In this document: in pieces, positions 9,005 through 17,740 of the stretch
Numbering within the stretch: position 1 is the first letter of the stretch
Layout of the letters: the number at the start of each line of letters is the position of its first letter
Assembly (NCBI GenBank): GCA_902552755.1
Contig: CACDHV010000011.1
Location: 1 to 33,177 of the forward strand
From: an uncultured Pelagibacteraceae bacterium
GTDB lineage: Bacteria; Pseudomonadota; Alphaproteobacteria; Pelagibacterales; Pelagibacteraceae
Direction: 5' to 3'
Length of the DNA stretch: 33,177 nucleotides
Notes under the pieces: model-generated
What the model was told of the DNA's origin: nothing
The model's database searches: none
Seen by the model: the letters and a program-made list of their open reading frames with translations, nothing else
Made by a program: the position numbers and the translations under genes

Positions 9005-10123
9005 TTAATTTATATTAAACTTTCTTTGTAAATGTCTAAGTTTACTATCAGTACTATCATATTCAATATAGCACCCTTGTAAAAATCTTTTACCCTCATT
9101 TGGATTAAATTCTGTTCTACCATGAAGTAATCTGTAATTATCCATCATAATTAAATCTCCAGACATTAATTTAAATTCTATTCTATAGAAATCAGAATTA
9201 TATAAATCAGATAATTTTTTTCTAGCCTTATAGTAAAGGTCTAGTTTCTCTTTTTTTAAAACCGGAACGTAATCAAGCCGAGGACTAAATCTAACTTGTT
9301 TAAAATTCTTGTTTTCATCGAGCTCTATTAATTCAGACCAGTCTTCTAAAATCACATCTTTATCAATAAATTTAAATTTTACTTTTACTTTAGTTAATAT
9401 TTCATAATATTCAGGAAAGTTTTTTTTTAAATCTTCAGTAACAGTATAACCATCGACCAACGTAGATAAACCACCAGTTACTTCATTTTCAATACAATGC
9501 AATATCTGAATACAAGGGACTGGATTTCTATATGGATTATCGGTATGAGGAGCCAATGGTAAAGGTGTATAGGCTAGATCATTAGGACTAGGTTTTGAAG
9601 AAACATTAAAGTGTTCACCAAAATTAGTTCTTCTAACACTGCCCACAGAGTTAGCAAATTTGATTAAATAATTATCATTAGTTGGAACATTCTTTAAAAT
9701 TGCAAATCCATACTTGTAAAAAGAAGCAAGTAATTCGTGCATTTCAACACTTTCATAAATATTCTCATGAAAATTAAATTTTTTTACATTATTTAGTGAG
9801 GAAGTCCATTTTTCTTTTTCTTTAATTTTACTAATTGAGTTGGAATTTTTAAATTCTCGAATTATTTTATTAATATCAATTTTAGTTTCTATTCCATCTG
9901 AAAAAGTTATATTGAGGAGGTCTTTTTCAATTATTGCTGATTTAATAATGACGTCTGACTCCATTGTGCTTGGATCAAAGAGTCTCTGCTGCGTCTTTTG
10001 ATCAAGTAATTCAACATTTTCTACTCTTTCTCTGAGCCAAAAAGGGTGAATTTCCTCATTCAGATTTTCATCTCTAAAGAACACCTTATTATTATCTAAT
10101 TCAATTTTCATAAAATTGAGCAT
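9005..10123 (-). CDS. Fe(II)/2-oxoglutarate dioxygenase, gamma-butyrobetaine/trimethyllysine hydroxylase-like (TauD fold)
   Basis: 372 residues: a small N-terminal domain (about 5-95) and a TauD-type catalytic domain. Iron ligands are His193-x-Asp195 (APHTDNPYR) and His334 (LLHGRTEF); a basic residue near 346 (GKRFLQG) would bind 2-oxoglutarate. HTDNPYR and the two-domain layout are typical of gamma-butyrobetaine and trimethyllysine hydroxylases, which make carnitine or its precursor. The N-terminal domain of characterised members binds zinc through cysteines, but here it has none; FWLRERV and QQRLFDP stand in that region. It may therefore act on another quaternary amine or hydroxy acid. Two starts are possible (10123 or Met at residue 5); neither has a clear ribosome site. 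Substrate is inferred only. Confidence 0.85.
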   Translation of the reverse strand: MLNFMKIELDNNKVFFRDENLNEEIHPFWLRERVENVELLDQKTQQRLFDPSTMESDVIIKSAIIEKDLLNITFSDGIETKIDINKIIREFKNSNSISKIKEKEKWTSSLNNVKKFNFHENIYESVEMHELLASFYKYGFAILKNVPTNDNYLIKFANSVGSVRRTNFGEHFNVSSKPSPNDLAYTPLPLAPHTDNPYRNPVPCIQILHCIENEVTGGLSTLVDGYTVTEDLKKNFPEYYEILTKVKVKFKFIDKDVILEDWSELIELDENKNFKQVRFSPRLDYVPVLKKEKLDLYYKARKKLSDLYNSDFYRIEFKLMSGDLIMMDNYRLLHGRTEFNPNEGKRFLQGCYIEYDSTDSKLRHLQRKFNIN

Positions 10124-10172
10124 TAATTAAAAAATATCTTTAATCAAGAGAAATTAAGTAGTAATTGGAATT

Positions 10173-10976
10173 ATGGATAGCAATCTAATAATTAAAAATA
10201 ATGAATTTCCAAAGTTTTTGAACCAACTAGCAATTGATTTAACGAATTTTTATTTTAAAAAACTTAATAAGCCTTTTAAAGTTAATAATAAATTACTTGG
10301 CAAAGGATATGACCCTGTTACTACATGCGATAAAGCTTTTGAAAAATTCATTAGAGCAAAGATAGGCAAAAAATTCCCTGGTCATGAAATTATTGGAGAA
10401 GAATTTGGTTACAAAAAAACTAAAAGTGATTTTAGTTGGGTAATTGATCCCATAGATGGAACCAGGTCATTTGTTATAGGAAGTCCTACTTGGAGTAATT
10501 TAATATCAGTAAATTACAAAGGTAACCCAATATTTGGTTTGGCAAACTTCCCAATGTTAAATAAATATTATTATAATCAATCTACAAAAATTGCATATGT
10601 TGTTGAAAATAAAAAAAGAAAAAAAATATCAGTCAACAAAAGTGTTAAATTTAAAGATATCAAATTAACTGCTGGTTTTCACGGAGCAATTTCATTAAAT
10701 CAACAAAAAAAAATTCCAAAACTTCTCAAATTAATACAATTCCCTTGCTCAGATGCATTGTCATATGCTCAGATATGTGAAGGTAGAATTGATGTTGTAT
10801 TGCAATGCAATAATAAAATTTGGGACATTCATCCACTAATTCCAATTATCAATGCATCTGGTGGTATTACTACAACTTGGAATAATAAAGATGCAAAGCG
10901 AGCAGGACATGTAGCAGTATCATCTAATAAAATAATTCATAAAAAAATATTAGGTTTGCTAAAACCCATCGTATAA
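10173..10976 (+). CDS. hisN: Inositol monophosphatase-family phosphatase, probable histidinol-phosphatase (HisN type)
   Basis: 267-residue magnesium-dependent phosphatase of the IMPase fold. Metal and catalytic motifs: DPVTTCD at 47-53, GEE at 75-77, DPIDGTRSF at 92-100 (Asp92, Asp95, Thr97) and the C-terminal WDIHPLIPII with Asp218, followed by ASGG. DPIDGTRSF followed by a short segment and P-x-W-S/G-x-L resembles the HisN clade, which removes phosphate from L-histidinol phosphate in organisms lacking the HisB phosphatase. Other IMPase members (CysQ, SuhB) are less likely but not excluded. The gene is divergent from the dioxygenase, and the next gene starts two bases after its stop. No other his gene is in the window. 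Confidence 0.8.
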   Translation: MDSNLIIKNNEFPKFLNQLAIDLTNFYFKKLNKPFKVNNKLLGKGYDPVTTCDKAFEKFIRAKIGKKFPGHEIIGEEFGYKKTKSDFSWVIDPIDGTRSFVIGSPTWSNLISVNYKGNPIFGLANFPMLNKYYYNQSTKIAYVVENKKRKKISVNKSVKFKDIKLTAGFHGAISLNQQKKIPKLLKLIQFPCSDALSYAQICEGRIDVVLQCNNKIWDIHPLIPIINASGGITTTWNNKDAKRAGHVAVSSNKIIHKKILGLLKPIV

Positions 10977-10978
10977 CA

Positions 10979-11710
10979 ATGGAAATTCTTGTTCTTCAAC
11001 ACATAAATATTGAAGATCCTGGTTATATAAAAGATTTAATGATCAAAGATGGAGTTAATATTACAACTATTGAATTAGATGAAGGCGAAAAAATTCCAGA
11101 TAATTTAAATTTTTTTGACGGTATGCTATGTATGGGTGGACCTATGGATACTTGGATGGAAAAGGATTTTCCTTGGCTTATCGAAGAAAAAAAAAAAATT
11201 AAAGAGTTCGTTGTAGAATTAAATAAGCCATACTTAGGTTTTTGTCTCGGATGTCAATTACTAGGAGAAGCAATTGGAGGAAAAGTAGTTAAAACTAATA
11301 ATCCTGAAATTGGAATGCTGGATGTAAACTTTTTGGATGAAAAAAAAAAAGATATGCTTTTCGCAGATTTTCCTCAAAAAATTACGTCATTACAATGGCA
11401 CTCTTATGAAGTTCAAGAATTAGAAAAAAATAGAGATGTAACATTAATTGCTTCATCAAAAGAGACAAAATATCAAATATTTCGATACAAAAACAATGCT
11501 TATGGCATTCAATTCCACATAGAGATCAAAGATACAACTGTAAATGATTGGGGTTGTGTACCTGAATATAAGTCAGCACTAGAAAATCAATTAGGACAGG
11601 GTGCTCTGGAAAAATTTGATAAAGACGCCAAAGAAAATATGACAAATATGAATAATTATTCAAAAATTTTATATACTAACTTCAAAAACGATATCATTCT
11701 TAACAATTAA
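10979..11710 (+). CDS. Class I glutamine amidotransferase-like protein
   Basis: 243 residues of the GMP-synthase-like stand-alone amidotransferase group. The oxyanion strand is CMGGPMDTW near 51-59. The nucleophile elbow is GFCLGCQLLGEA with Cys89, and the His180-x-Glu182 pair (GIQFHIEIKD) completes the triad, so the hydrolase is probably active. The C-terminal part past residue 190 is helical and shows no synthetase domain, so any ammonia acceptor is a separate protein or the real substrate is a gamma-glutamyl compound. Relatives are often annotated GMP synthase, which this is not. It sits two bases after the phosphatase and ends the pair before the ABC operon promoter. Confidence 0.85.
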   Translation: MEILVLQHINIEDPGYIKDLMIKDGVNITTIELDEGEKIPDNLNFFDGMLCMGGPMDTWMEKDFPWLIEEKKKIKEFVVELNKPYLGFCLGCQLLGEAIGGKVVKTNNPEIGMLDVNFLDEKKKDMLFADFPQKITSLQWHSYEVQELEKNRDVTLIASSKETKYQIFRYKNNAYGIQFHIEIKDTTVNDWGCVPEYKSALENQLGQGALEKFDKDAKENMTNMNNYSKILYTNFKNDIILNN

Positions 11711-11726
11711 GTTACCTATTTTACCC

Positions 11727-11755
11727 TTGTAGTTAACCTATTAATCAGGTTTAAT
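11727..11755 (+). promoter_or_regulatory. Probable sigma-70 promoter for the peptide ABC operon
   Basis: TTGTAG at 11727-11732 and TTTAAT at 11750-11755 are spaced by 17 bases. They lie in the only gap (71 bases) before the binding-protein gene, which then has a perfect AGGAGG ribosome site. AT-rich DNA makes chance matches common, so this is a candidate only. Confidence 0.4.
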
Positions 11756-11781
11756 TTTATTTGTAATAATTAGGAGGAAAA

Positions 11782-13344
11782 ATGAAATTTAAAAATTTTA
11801 TTAAAATTTTCTTTGCAATTTTATTTGTTTTTGTATCAACGCATTCATACGCGAAAACAATTAAATGGTCTATGCAAGGAGATAGTTTAACTTTGGATCC
11901 TCATGCCCAAAATGAAGGTCCTACAACACAAGTTTCAAGACAGGTCTATGAAGCACTTGTAACAAGAGGTCTGGATATGAGTATTGAACCTCAACTTGCA
12001 ACTGATTGGAAAACAACTGATCCAAATACTTGGGTTTTTAATTTAAGAAAAGGTGTAAAATTTTCTGATGGTACAGATATGACTGCAAAAGATGTTGTAT
12101 TTAGTATTTTGAGAGCAAAACAACCTACATCAGATTTTAAAGAATACATAAGTACAATTTCTGATGTTAAAGAAATTGATAACTACACTGTTCAAGTGAC
12201 TACAAGTAAACCAAATCCAATTCTTTTAAACCAATTATCAAACATATTTATAATGTCTAAAAAATGGTCTATTGATTTTGGAGCAACAGTTTCACAAAAC
12301 TGGGATGGTGGAGAAGAAACATTCTCAGCAACTAATGCAATGGGAACTGGACCATTCAAAATTACTCTAAGAGAACCAAATACTAAGACAGTATTTGAGA
12401 GAAATAGTAATTGGTGGGGTTCAATGAAAGATAATAGTGTTAGTGAAATACACCTATTACCAATTAAAAATTCAGCTACAAGAGTTGCAGCGTTACTATC
12501 TGGTGAAGTTGATTTAGTAACTGACGCGCCAGTCCAAGACTTAGCTAGAATTGGAAATTCTGCAGATCATGATGTAGTGAGCACAGCTCAAATGCGTACA
12601 ATCTTTTTAGGTATGGACCAAGCAGCAGATAAATTAAGATCTGGAAATACTGGTGATAATCCATTTAAGAAAAAAGAAGTAAGACAAGCCCTTTATCAAG
12701 CAATAGATATAGAAGCAATTAAGAAAAAAGTAATGAGAGGTCTTAGTGAGCCTGCGGGTATCATAACTTTTCCTGGTGTAAATGGATACACAAAAGATCT
12801 AGATAAAAGATTGCCTTATGATGTTGACGCTGCGAAAAAATTGTTAGCTGACGCAGGATATCCAAAAGGTTTCGATGTTGAACTAAGATGCCCTAACGAT
12901 AGATATGTAAACGACGAAGCAATTTGTACTGCAGTAGTTGGAATGTTAGGCAAAATCGGCGTAAATGTTAATCTATTCGCTCAGACAAAAAGTAAGCATT
13001 TTAAGGAATTAAAAGAAGATAAGGGTGATTTCTATATGCTAGGATGGGGAGTTCCAACATTAGATAGTCATTATGTTTTCCATTATCTATATGAGTCAGG
13101 CGCTAGCTGGAATAAAGTAAACTTTAGCAACAGCGAAGTTGACGCTGCTATAAGAGTAATGGAAGGTGAAGTTGACTTAGATAAAAGAAATGCAGCTATT
13201 GCAAATGCTTGGAAAATTGTAAAAGATGATATTTCATATCTTCCCTTACACCACCAAGTTATTTCTTGGGCAACTAAAAATAGTGTAGATGTTCCAATAA
13301 GACCGAATAATGAACCATTATTCCGTTTTGCAAGTTTTAAATAA
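11782..13344 (+). CDS. Peptide/nickel-type ABC transporter substrate-binding protein
   Basis: Periplasmic binding protein of 520 residues, family 5 (DppA/OppA type). A Sec signal peptide (basic start, hydrophobic core 8-20) ends at SYA, residue 24. The mature start KTIKWSMQGDSLTLDPH, followed by VYEALVTRG, and later WVFNLRKGVKFSDGTDMTAKDVVFS are classic for the family. GTGPFKI and RNSNWWG lie mid-protein. It captures peptides or another small solute for the two permeases downstream. AGGAGG before the ATG is the strongest ribosome site in the window, fitting high expression. A 14-bp stem-loop follows the stop before the permeases. Ligand cannot be told; family 5 also binds opines, glutathione and sugars. 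Confidence 0.95.
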   Translation: MKFKNFIKIFFAILFVFVSTHSYAKTIKWSMQGDSLTLDPHAQNEGPTTQVSRQVYEALVTRGLDMSIEPQLATDWKTTDPNTWVFNLRKGVKFSDGTDMTAKDVVFSILRAKQPTSDFKEYISTISDVKEIDNYTVQVTTSKPNPILLNQLSNIFIMSKKWSIDFGATVSQNWDGGEETFSATNAMGTGPFKITLREPNTKTVFERNSNWWGSMKDNSVSEIHLLPIKNSATRVAALLSGEVDLVTDAPVQDLARIGNSADHDVVSTAQMRTIFLGMDQAADKLRSGNTGDNPFKKKEVRQALYQAIDIEAIKKKVMRGLSEPAGIITFPGVNGYTKDLDKRLPYDVDAAKKLLADAGYPKGFDVELRCPNDRYVNDEAICTAVVGMLGKIGVNVNLFAQTKSKHFKELKEDKGDFYMLGWGVPTLDSHYVFHYLYESGASWNKVNFSNSEVDAAIRVMEGEVDLDKRNAAIANAWKIVKDDISYLPLHHQVISWATKNSVDVPIRPNNEPLFRFASFK

Positions 13345-13353
13345 ATAACTTTT

Positions 13354-13386
13354 TTATAAGCCCTTTGTTTAACAAAGGGCTTATAA
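13354..13386 (+). repeat. Intergenic stem-loop between binding protein and permease genes
   Basis: Perfect inverted repeat: TTATAAGCCCTTTG (13354-13367), loop TTTAA, CAAAGGGCTTATAA (13373-13386). The 3' arm is followed by GTATAAAT, not by a T-run, so it is not a standard intrinsic terminator for the plus strand. It lies in the 60-base gap before the permease and probably protects or partly attenuates the mRNA, giving more binding protein than permease. Confidence 0.8.
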
Positions 13387-13404
13387 GTATAAATATTTCT
13401 TAAA

Positions 13405-14388
13405 TTGATAAAGTATTTTTTCAAACGTCTGATTCAATCAGTAATAGTGATGCTTGTTGTGTCATTTGTTTCATTTTCTTTATTTAACTTTGTGGGTGAT
13501 CCAATTAACAACATGGTTGGCGAAGAAACTTCAGATGAAGAAAGAGCTGAATTAAGAGAAACTCTTGGATTAACAGATCCAATATATATTCAATTTTCAA
13601 GGTTTGTAGTAAACGCATCCAAAGGTGAGTTTGGAATTTCATATCAACTTAGGAGACCAGTTTCTGAATTAATTATTGAAAGACTGCCAGCAACTATTGA
13701 ACTAGTATTAATTTCTGCATTAATTGCATTAGTTTCAGGTACTTTATTGGGAGTTTATACGGGTATTAATAGAAAAGGCTTTTTGAGTGACTTTATACTA
13801 GCAGTATCTCTTTTAGGTGTATCACTTCCAACATTTGTGATTGGAATATTATTTATTTACCTTTTTGCAGTCATATTAGGTGTTCTCCCATCCTTTGGAA
13901 GAGGAGAGGTTATTGACCTAGGCTTTTGGACTACTGGACTTTTAACTGTTTCAGGATTGAAAGCAATTATACTTCCATCTGTAACACTCAGCCTTTTTCA
14001 AATGACTTATATAATTAGGTTAGTAAGAGCTGAGATGATGGAAATATTACAAACTGATTATATAAAATTTGCCAGAGCTCGAGGAATAAGTGAAAAGAGT
14101 ATTAACTATAAACATGCACTTAAAAATGGATTAATTCCAGTCATAACCATAGCGGGAATAAATATAGGGACATTAGTTGCTTTCTCAATAATTACTGAAA
14201 CTGTTTTTCAATGGCCTGGCATGGGTTTTTTATTTATTCAGGCGGTTCAATTCGTAGATATACCAATTATGTCAGCATATTTAGTATTTATAGCTTTTGT
14301 ATTTGTGATGATTAATTTTATTGTAGATATACTATACTATTTTATCGATCCTAGAATTCGAGTTAAGGGAGATGCTACAAGTGGATAA
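13405..14388 (+). CDS. Peptide-type ABC transporter permease, DppB-like
   Basis: Inner-membrane permease of 327 residues with an N-terminal span (KRLIQSVIVMLVVSFVSFSLF) and five more. The DppB-family segments GDPI near 30, TLGLTDPIYIQF and KGEFGISYQLRRPVSELI near 50-85, and the EAA loop around YIKFARARGISEKSINYKHALKN (about 220) are present. It starts at TTG, 13405; no in-frame ATG gives the usual DppB N-terminus, and no clear ribosome site precedes it. Translation may thus be weak, which together with the stem-loop just upstream fits low permease dosage. It overlaps the next permease gene. It forms the pore with the DppC-like subunit. Confidence 0.94.
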   Translation: MIKYFFKRLIQSVIVMLVVSFVSFSLFNFVGDPINNMVGEETSDEERAELRETLGLTDPIYIQFSRFVVNASKGEFGISYQLRRPVSELIIERLPATIELVLISALIALVSGTLLGVYTGINRKGFLSDFILAVSLLGVSLPTFVIGILFIYLFAVILGVLPSFGRGEVIDLGFWTTGLLTVSGLKAIILPSVTLSLFQMTYIIRLVRAEMMEILQTDYIKFARARGISEKSINYKHALKNGLIPVITIAGINIGTLVAFSIITETVFQWPGMGFLFIQAVQFVDIPIMSAYLVFIAFVFVMINFIVDILYYFIDPRIRVKGDATSG

Positions 14389-15310
14389 AAAAATACTTGA
14401 TTCTTGGGAAAGACTAAAAGATAGCGACATTTATTTTAGTTTTATAAAATCTCCAACTGCAATTGTATCATCAATAATATTATTAATAATTTTCTTTTGC
14501 TCTTTTTTTGTTGAGTTTGTTACACCTCATAACCCTTTTGATCCTGCATCATTATCTTTGATGGAAGCTTTTACTCCTCCTTCTTGGACAGAGGATGGTA
14601 TGGCAAAATTTATCTTAGGTACAGATGGACAAGGAAGAGATATGCTTTCAACAATTCTTTATGGTTCGCGAATTTCATTAATAGTTGGATTTTCAGCAAT
14701 TATTTTTAGCCTAATTTTAGGTGTCTCACTCGGTTTAACAGCAGGTTACTTTGGTGGAAAATATGAAATGATAGTAATGAGATTAACAGATGTGCAGCTT
14801 ACAGTGCCAAGTATATTAATGGCTTTATTAGTTGATGGTATTGCAAGAGGTATCATCTCCAGAGAAATGCATGACGAGATGGCAATATATGTTTTAATTT
14901 TTGCAATAGGCATTTCAGAGTGGCCTCAATTTGCAAGAGTTTCTCGTGCAGCAACCTTAGTAGAAAAAAATAAAGATTATGTTTCAGCTTCATCAATTAT
15001 AGGCGTTTCAAATTTACTTATTATGTTTAAGCATATACTGCCAAATATAATGAGACCTGTTTTGGTAATAGGCACAATTGGTCTAGCTCTTGCTATAATT
15101 GCAGAGTCAACATTGAGCTTTTTAGGAGTGGGAGTTCCTCCAACAACACCTTCATTAGGCACTTTAATTAGATTAGGAAACGATTTTTTATTTTCAGGCG
15201 AATGGTGGATAACATTCTTTCCTGCAATATTCTTAGTTATTCTTGCTTTCTCAATTAACTTATTAGGAGATTGGATGAGAGATACACTTAACCCAAGGTT
15301 AAAAAAATGA
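14381..15310 (+). CDS. Peptide-type ABC transporter permease, DppC-like
   Basis: Second permease of the transporter, about 309 residues, with an N-terminal extension and span (about 25-48), the DppC mark LGTDGQGRDMLSTILYGSRISL near 83-104, further spans, and the EAA loop near KDYVSASSIIGVSNLLIMFKHILPN. I chose GTG at 14381 because AAGGGAG at 14365-14371 lies nine bases upstream. It touches the alternative ATG at 14372, which would leave no spacer. With GTG the overlap with the previous gene is eight bases (GTGGATAA). The ATG would add three residues only. The stop overlaps the ATPase start by four bases (ATGA). Confidence 0.92.
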   Translation: MDKKILDSWERLKDSDIYFSFIKSPTAIVSSIILLIIFFCSFFVEFVTPHNPFDPASLSLMEAFTPPSWTEDGMAKFILGTDGQGRDMLSTILYGSRISLIVGFSAIIFSLILGVSLGLTAGYFGGKYEMIVMRLTDVQLTVPSILMALLVDGIARGIISREMHDEMAIYVLIFAIGISEWPQFARVSRAATLVEKNKDYVSASSIIGVSNLLIMFKHILPNIMRPVLVIGTIGLALAIIAESTLSFLGVGVPPTTPSLGTLIRLGNDFLFSGEWWITFFPAIFLVILAFSINLLGDWMRDTLNPRLKK

Positions 15311-16986
15311 CTTTTCTTAAAATAAGTAATTTGAGTGTCGACTATAAAATGAGAAAAGAAACAGTAAATGCTGCAAAAAATGTAAATATAGACATTAAAA
15401 AAGGTGAAATAGTTGGATTAGTCGGAGAGTCTGGTTCTGGAAAAAGTACTGTAGCTAATGCAATTGTAAATTTAATTGATGAGCCAGGTAAAGTTTCAAG
15501 TGGATCAATATTGATGGGAGAAACAAATATCAGCGAAAATCCAGAAACAATTGTCCAGTATAGAGGAAAAAAAATCGGATTAATATTTCAAGACCCTCAA
15601 ACCTCTTTGAATCCGATTTTAACAATCGGTGAACAGCTTATAGAAACAATACAAACTCATTTAAACTTGAGTTCAGAAGATGCAAAAAATAAAGCAATTA
15701 ATTTATTAAAAGAAGTAGGGATCAAGGATGCCGAAAAAAGGTTTTATAATTACCCTCACCAATTTTCTGGAGGGATGAGACAAAGAGTTGTTATTTCTCT
15801 TGCTTTATGTTGCGAACCTGAATTATTAATTGCAGATGAACCAACAACAGCACTAGACGTTTCTATTCAGTCACAAATTCTTGAATTAATTAAAAGATTA
15901 ACAAAAGAGAGAAACTTAGCTGTAATACTTATTACTCATGATATGGGAGTTATTGCCGAAACTACAGATAGAGTAGCTGTAATGAAAAATGGAGACTTAG
16001 TTGAGATAGGTTTAACCAAACAGATATTGGTCGAGCCTAAGGAAAAATACACAAAAAGTTTAGTTAGCTCTGTACCACCGACTAATAAAAAAATATCTAG
16101 ATTTACAATAATTGAAAAAGAGAATGTTAATAAAAATAATAACATTAAAATATTAAACAGATGGTCCAAAAAGATAATTGTTGATCAAAATTTAATAGAA
16201 ATAAAAAATTTGAGTAAAACTTTTGATGATAGTTTTTTCACAGAGAATACAAAGAATTCTGTAATGGCTGTAGATGATGTCTCACTAAATATAAAAGAAG
16301 GGCAATCCTTTGGTTTAGTTGGTGAGAGTGGAAGTGGCAAAACAACAATAGCAAAAATGGTAGTTAATTTGTTTAAACCTAGTTCTGGAGATATTTATTT
16401 TGACACTGTTAATATTACCAAAATTAATAAAAATAAAGATCTTCTTAAATTTAGAAAACAAATTCAAATGATCTTTCAGGATCCATTTTCTTCGTTAAAT
16501 GGAAGACTAAAAGTAAAGGAAATTATTGCAGAACCTATTAAACTTCATAATCCGGATATAAAATCTGGCGATTTAGATACTTATATTCATGATTTGTTAG
16601 AGTCTGTTGAATTAACTCAACAGTCTGCAATTAGATATCCCCATGAATTTTCAGGGGGCCAAAGGCAAAGAATATCAATAGCAAGAGCATTAGCTACTCA
16701 ACCAAGACTTCTTGTCTGTGACGAACCTACATCAGCATTAGACGTGAGCATTCAAGCACAAATATTAAACTTATTAAAAGATCTTCAAGAACAGTTAAAT
16801 CTCACTATTTTATTTATAAGCCATGATTTACCTGTTGTTAGGCAAATGTGTGATAAAATAGCTGTGCTTAAAGATGGAAAATTATGTGAAGTGTCCGAAA
16901 CAGAAGAGCTGTTTAAAAATCCTAAACATAGTTATACTAAGGAACTACTAAAATTAATGCCAAAAATTGAATCAATTTATAACTAA
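15307..16986 (+). CDS. Fused double ABC ATPase for peptide-type transporter (DppD-DppF fusion)
   Basis: 559 residues holding two complete ATPase domains in one chain. Domain 1: Walker A GESGSGKST at 40-48, signature SGGMRQR at 154-160, Walker B LLIADE at 173-178. Domain 2: Walker A GESGSGKTT at 339-347, signature SGGQRQR at 449-455, Walker B LLVCDE at 468-473. Between them, SVPPTNKK near 255 is the usual oligopeptide-ATPase C-tail, followed by an Asn/Lys-rich linker. In E. coli DppD and DppF are separate; fused forms such as GsiA and YejF exist. Both sites look intact. With the binding protein and two permeases this makes a complete importer in one operon. Confidence 0.95.
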   Translation: MTFLKISNLSVDYKMRKETVNAAKNVNIDIKKGEIVGLVGESGSGKSTVANAIVNLIDEPGKVSSGSILMGETNISENPETIVQYRGKKIGLIFQDPQTSLNPILTIGEQLIETIQTHLNLSSEDAKNKAINLLKEVGIKDAEKRFYNYPHQFSGGMRQRVVISLALCCEPELLIADEPTTALDVSIQSQILELIKRLTKERNLAVILITHDMGVIAETTDRVAVMKNGDLVEIGLTKQILVEPKEKYTKSLVSSVPPTNKKISRFTIIEKENVNKNNNIKILNRWSKKIIVDQNLIEIKNLSKTFDDSFFTENTKNSVMAVDDVSLNIKEGQSFGLVGESGSGKTTIAKMVVNLFKPSSGDIYFDTVNITKINKNKDLLKFRKQIQMIFQDPFSSLNGRLKVKEIIAEPIKLHNPDIKSGDLDTYIHDLLESVELTQQSAIRYPHEFSGGQRQRISIARALATQPRLLVCDEPTSALDVSIQAQILNLLKDLQEQLNLTILFISHDLPVVRQMCDKIAVLKDGKLCEVSETEELFKNPKHSYTKELLKLMPKIESIYN

Positions 16987-16998
16987 AAGGAGAAAACA

Positions 16999-17391
16999 AT
17001 GACAATATTTAAAAAAATTTCTGAAAATGAGGCTACTGGCAAAGTAAAAGAAATTTTTGATGAAATAAAAGAAACCCGACAAATAACTGAAATCCCAAAT
17101 TTTTGGAAAACTATGGCTAATAGTCCTGAAACATTAGAAAGAACCTGGAGATCATTACAACAAGTAATGGGAAAAGGTGAATTAGATCCTGCTGTAAAGG
17201 AGCTTATTTATGTTGCAGTTTCAATTACTAACAATTGTGAATATTGTATTAAATCTCATTCTTTAGCTGCCAGAAAAAAAGGTGCTACAGACGGAATGAT
17301 AAACGAAATGATCGCAATTGTCGGGATGGCAAATGAAACAAATCGTTTGGTTGAAGGTTATCAAGTAGAAGTCGACGACTTTCTCAAATAA
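16999..17391 (+). CDS. Carboxymuconolactone decarboxylase / AhpD-like protein
   Basis: 130-residue all-helical protein of the CMD/AhpD family. The redox motif is complete: Glu68, then Cys80-x-x-Cys83-x-x-x-His87 within NCEYCIKSH. AhpD-type members with this motif are alkylhydroperoxidases or thiol-disulfide partners of peroxiredoxins; those without it are decarboxylases, so the thiol role is favoured. A clean AAAAGGAGA ribosome site precedes the ATG. It follows the ABC ATPase by 12 bases and probably shares its transcript. Its link to the transporter is unclear; it may act on an oxidised or reactive imported compound. Confidence 0.88.
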   Translation: MTIFKKISENEATGKVKEIFDEIKETRQITEIPNFWKTMANSPETLERTWRSLQQVMGKGELDPAVKELIYVAVSITNNCEYCIKSHSLAARKKGATDGMINEMIAIVGMANETNRLVEGYQVEVDDFLK

Positions 17392-17392
17392 A

Positions 17393-17737
17393 ATGAATTT
17401 TGATTTTGTTTACAAGATATGTACAAAATCTGAGTGGAGTGAGGCAAAACAAAATAATGTTTTTAAAGGCACTGCATTAGATTTAAAAGATGGTTATATC
17501 CATTTTTCTGATAAAGATCAGGTCAAGCAAACACTAAAAAAGTTTTATATTAATCAAACTAATTTAATAATTCTTAAAGTGGATGCTCTAAAATTAAAAA
17601 ATCTAGTTTGGGAGCAATCAACTGATGGCAACATGTTTCCACATTTATACTCAGATCTAGATTTAGATTTTGTAGTTAAAGAATATATTATTGATTTAAA
17701 AGATGATGGTAAGCATAATCTGCCAGACAAACTTTAA
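17393..17737 (+). CDS. DUF952 family protein
   Basis: 114-residue cytoplasmic protein. DGYIHFSDKDQV near 33-44 and LVWEQSTDGNMFPHLYSDLDL near 70-90 match the DUF952 pattern (G-F/Y-I-H-x-S and W-E-x-x-G-x-x-F-P-H-L-Y). The conserved histidines suggest an active site, but no function is established. It begins one base after the AhpD-like gene's stop and ends that operon. It converges on the SMR-like gene with three bases between stops. Confidence 0.85.
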   Translation: MNFDFVYKICTKSEWSEAKQNNVFKGTALDLKDGYIHFSDKDQVKQTLKKFYINQTNLIILKVDALKLKNLVWEQSTDGNMFPHLYSDLDLDFVVKEYIIDLKDDGKHNLPDKL

Positions 17738-17740
17738 TAT

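Noticed and set aside
13354..13386. Intrinsic terminator ending the binding-protein transcript
   Set aside because: No T-run follows the stem, and the permease and ATPase genes downstream have no promoter of their own that I can see.
13083..13424. Minus-strand ORF over the end of the peptide-binding protein
   Set aside because: Shadow of the family 5 binding protein; crosses the stem-loop and has no family features.
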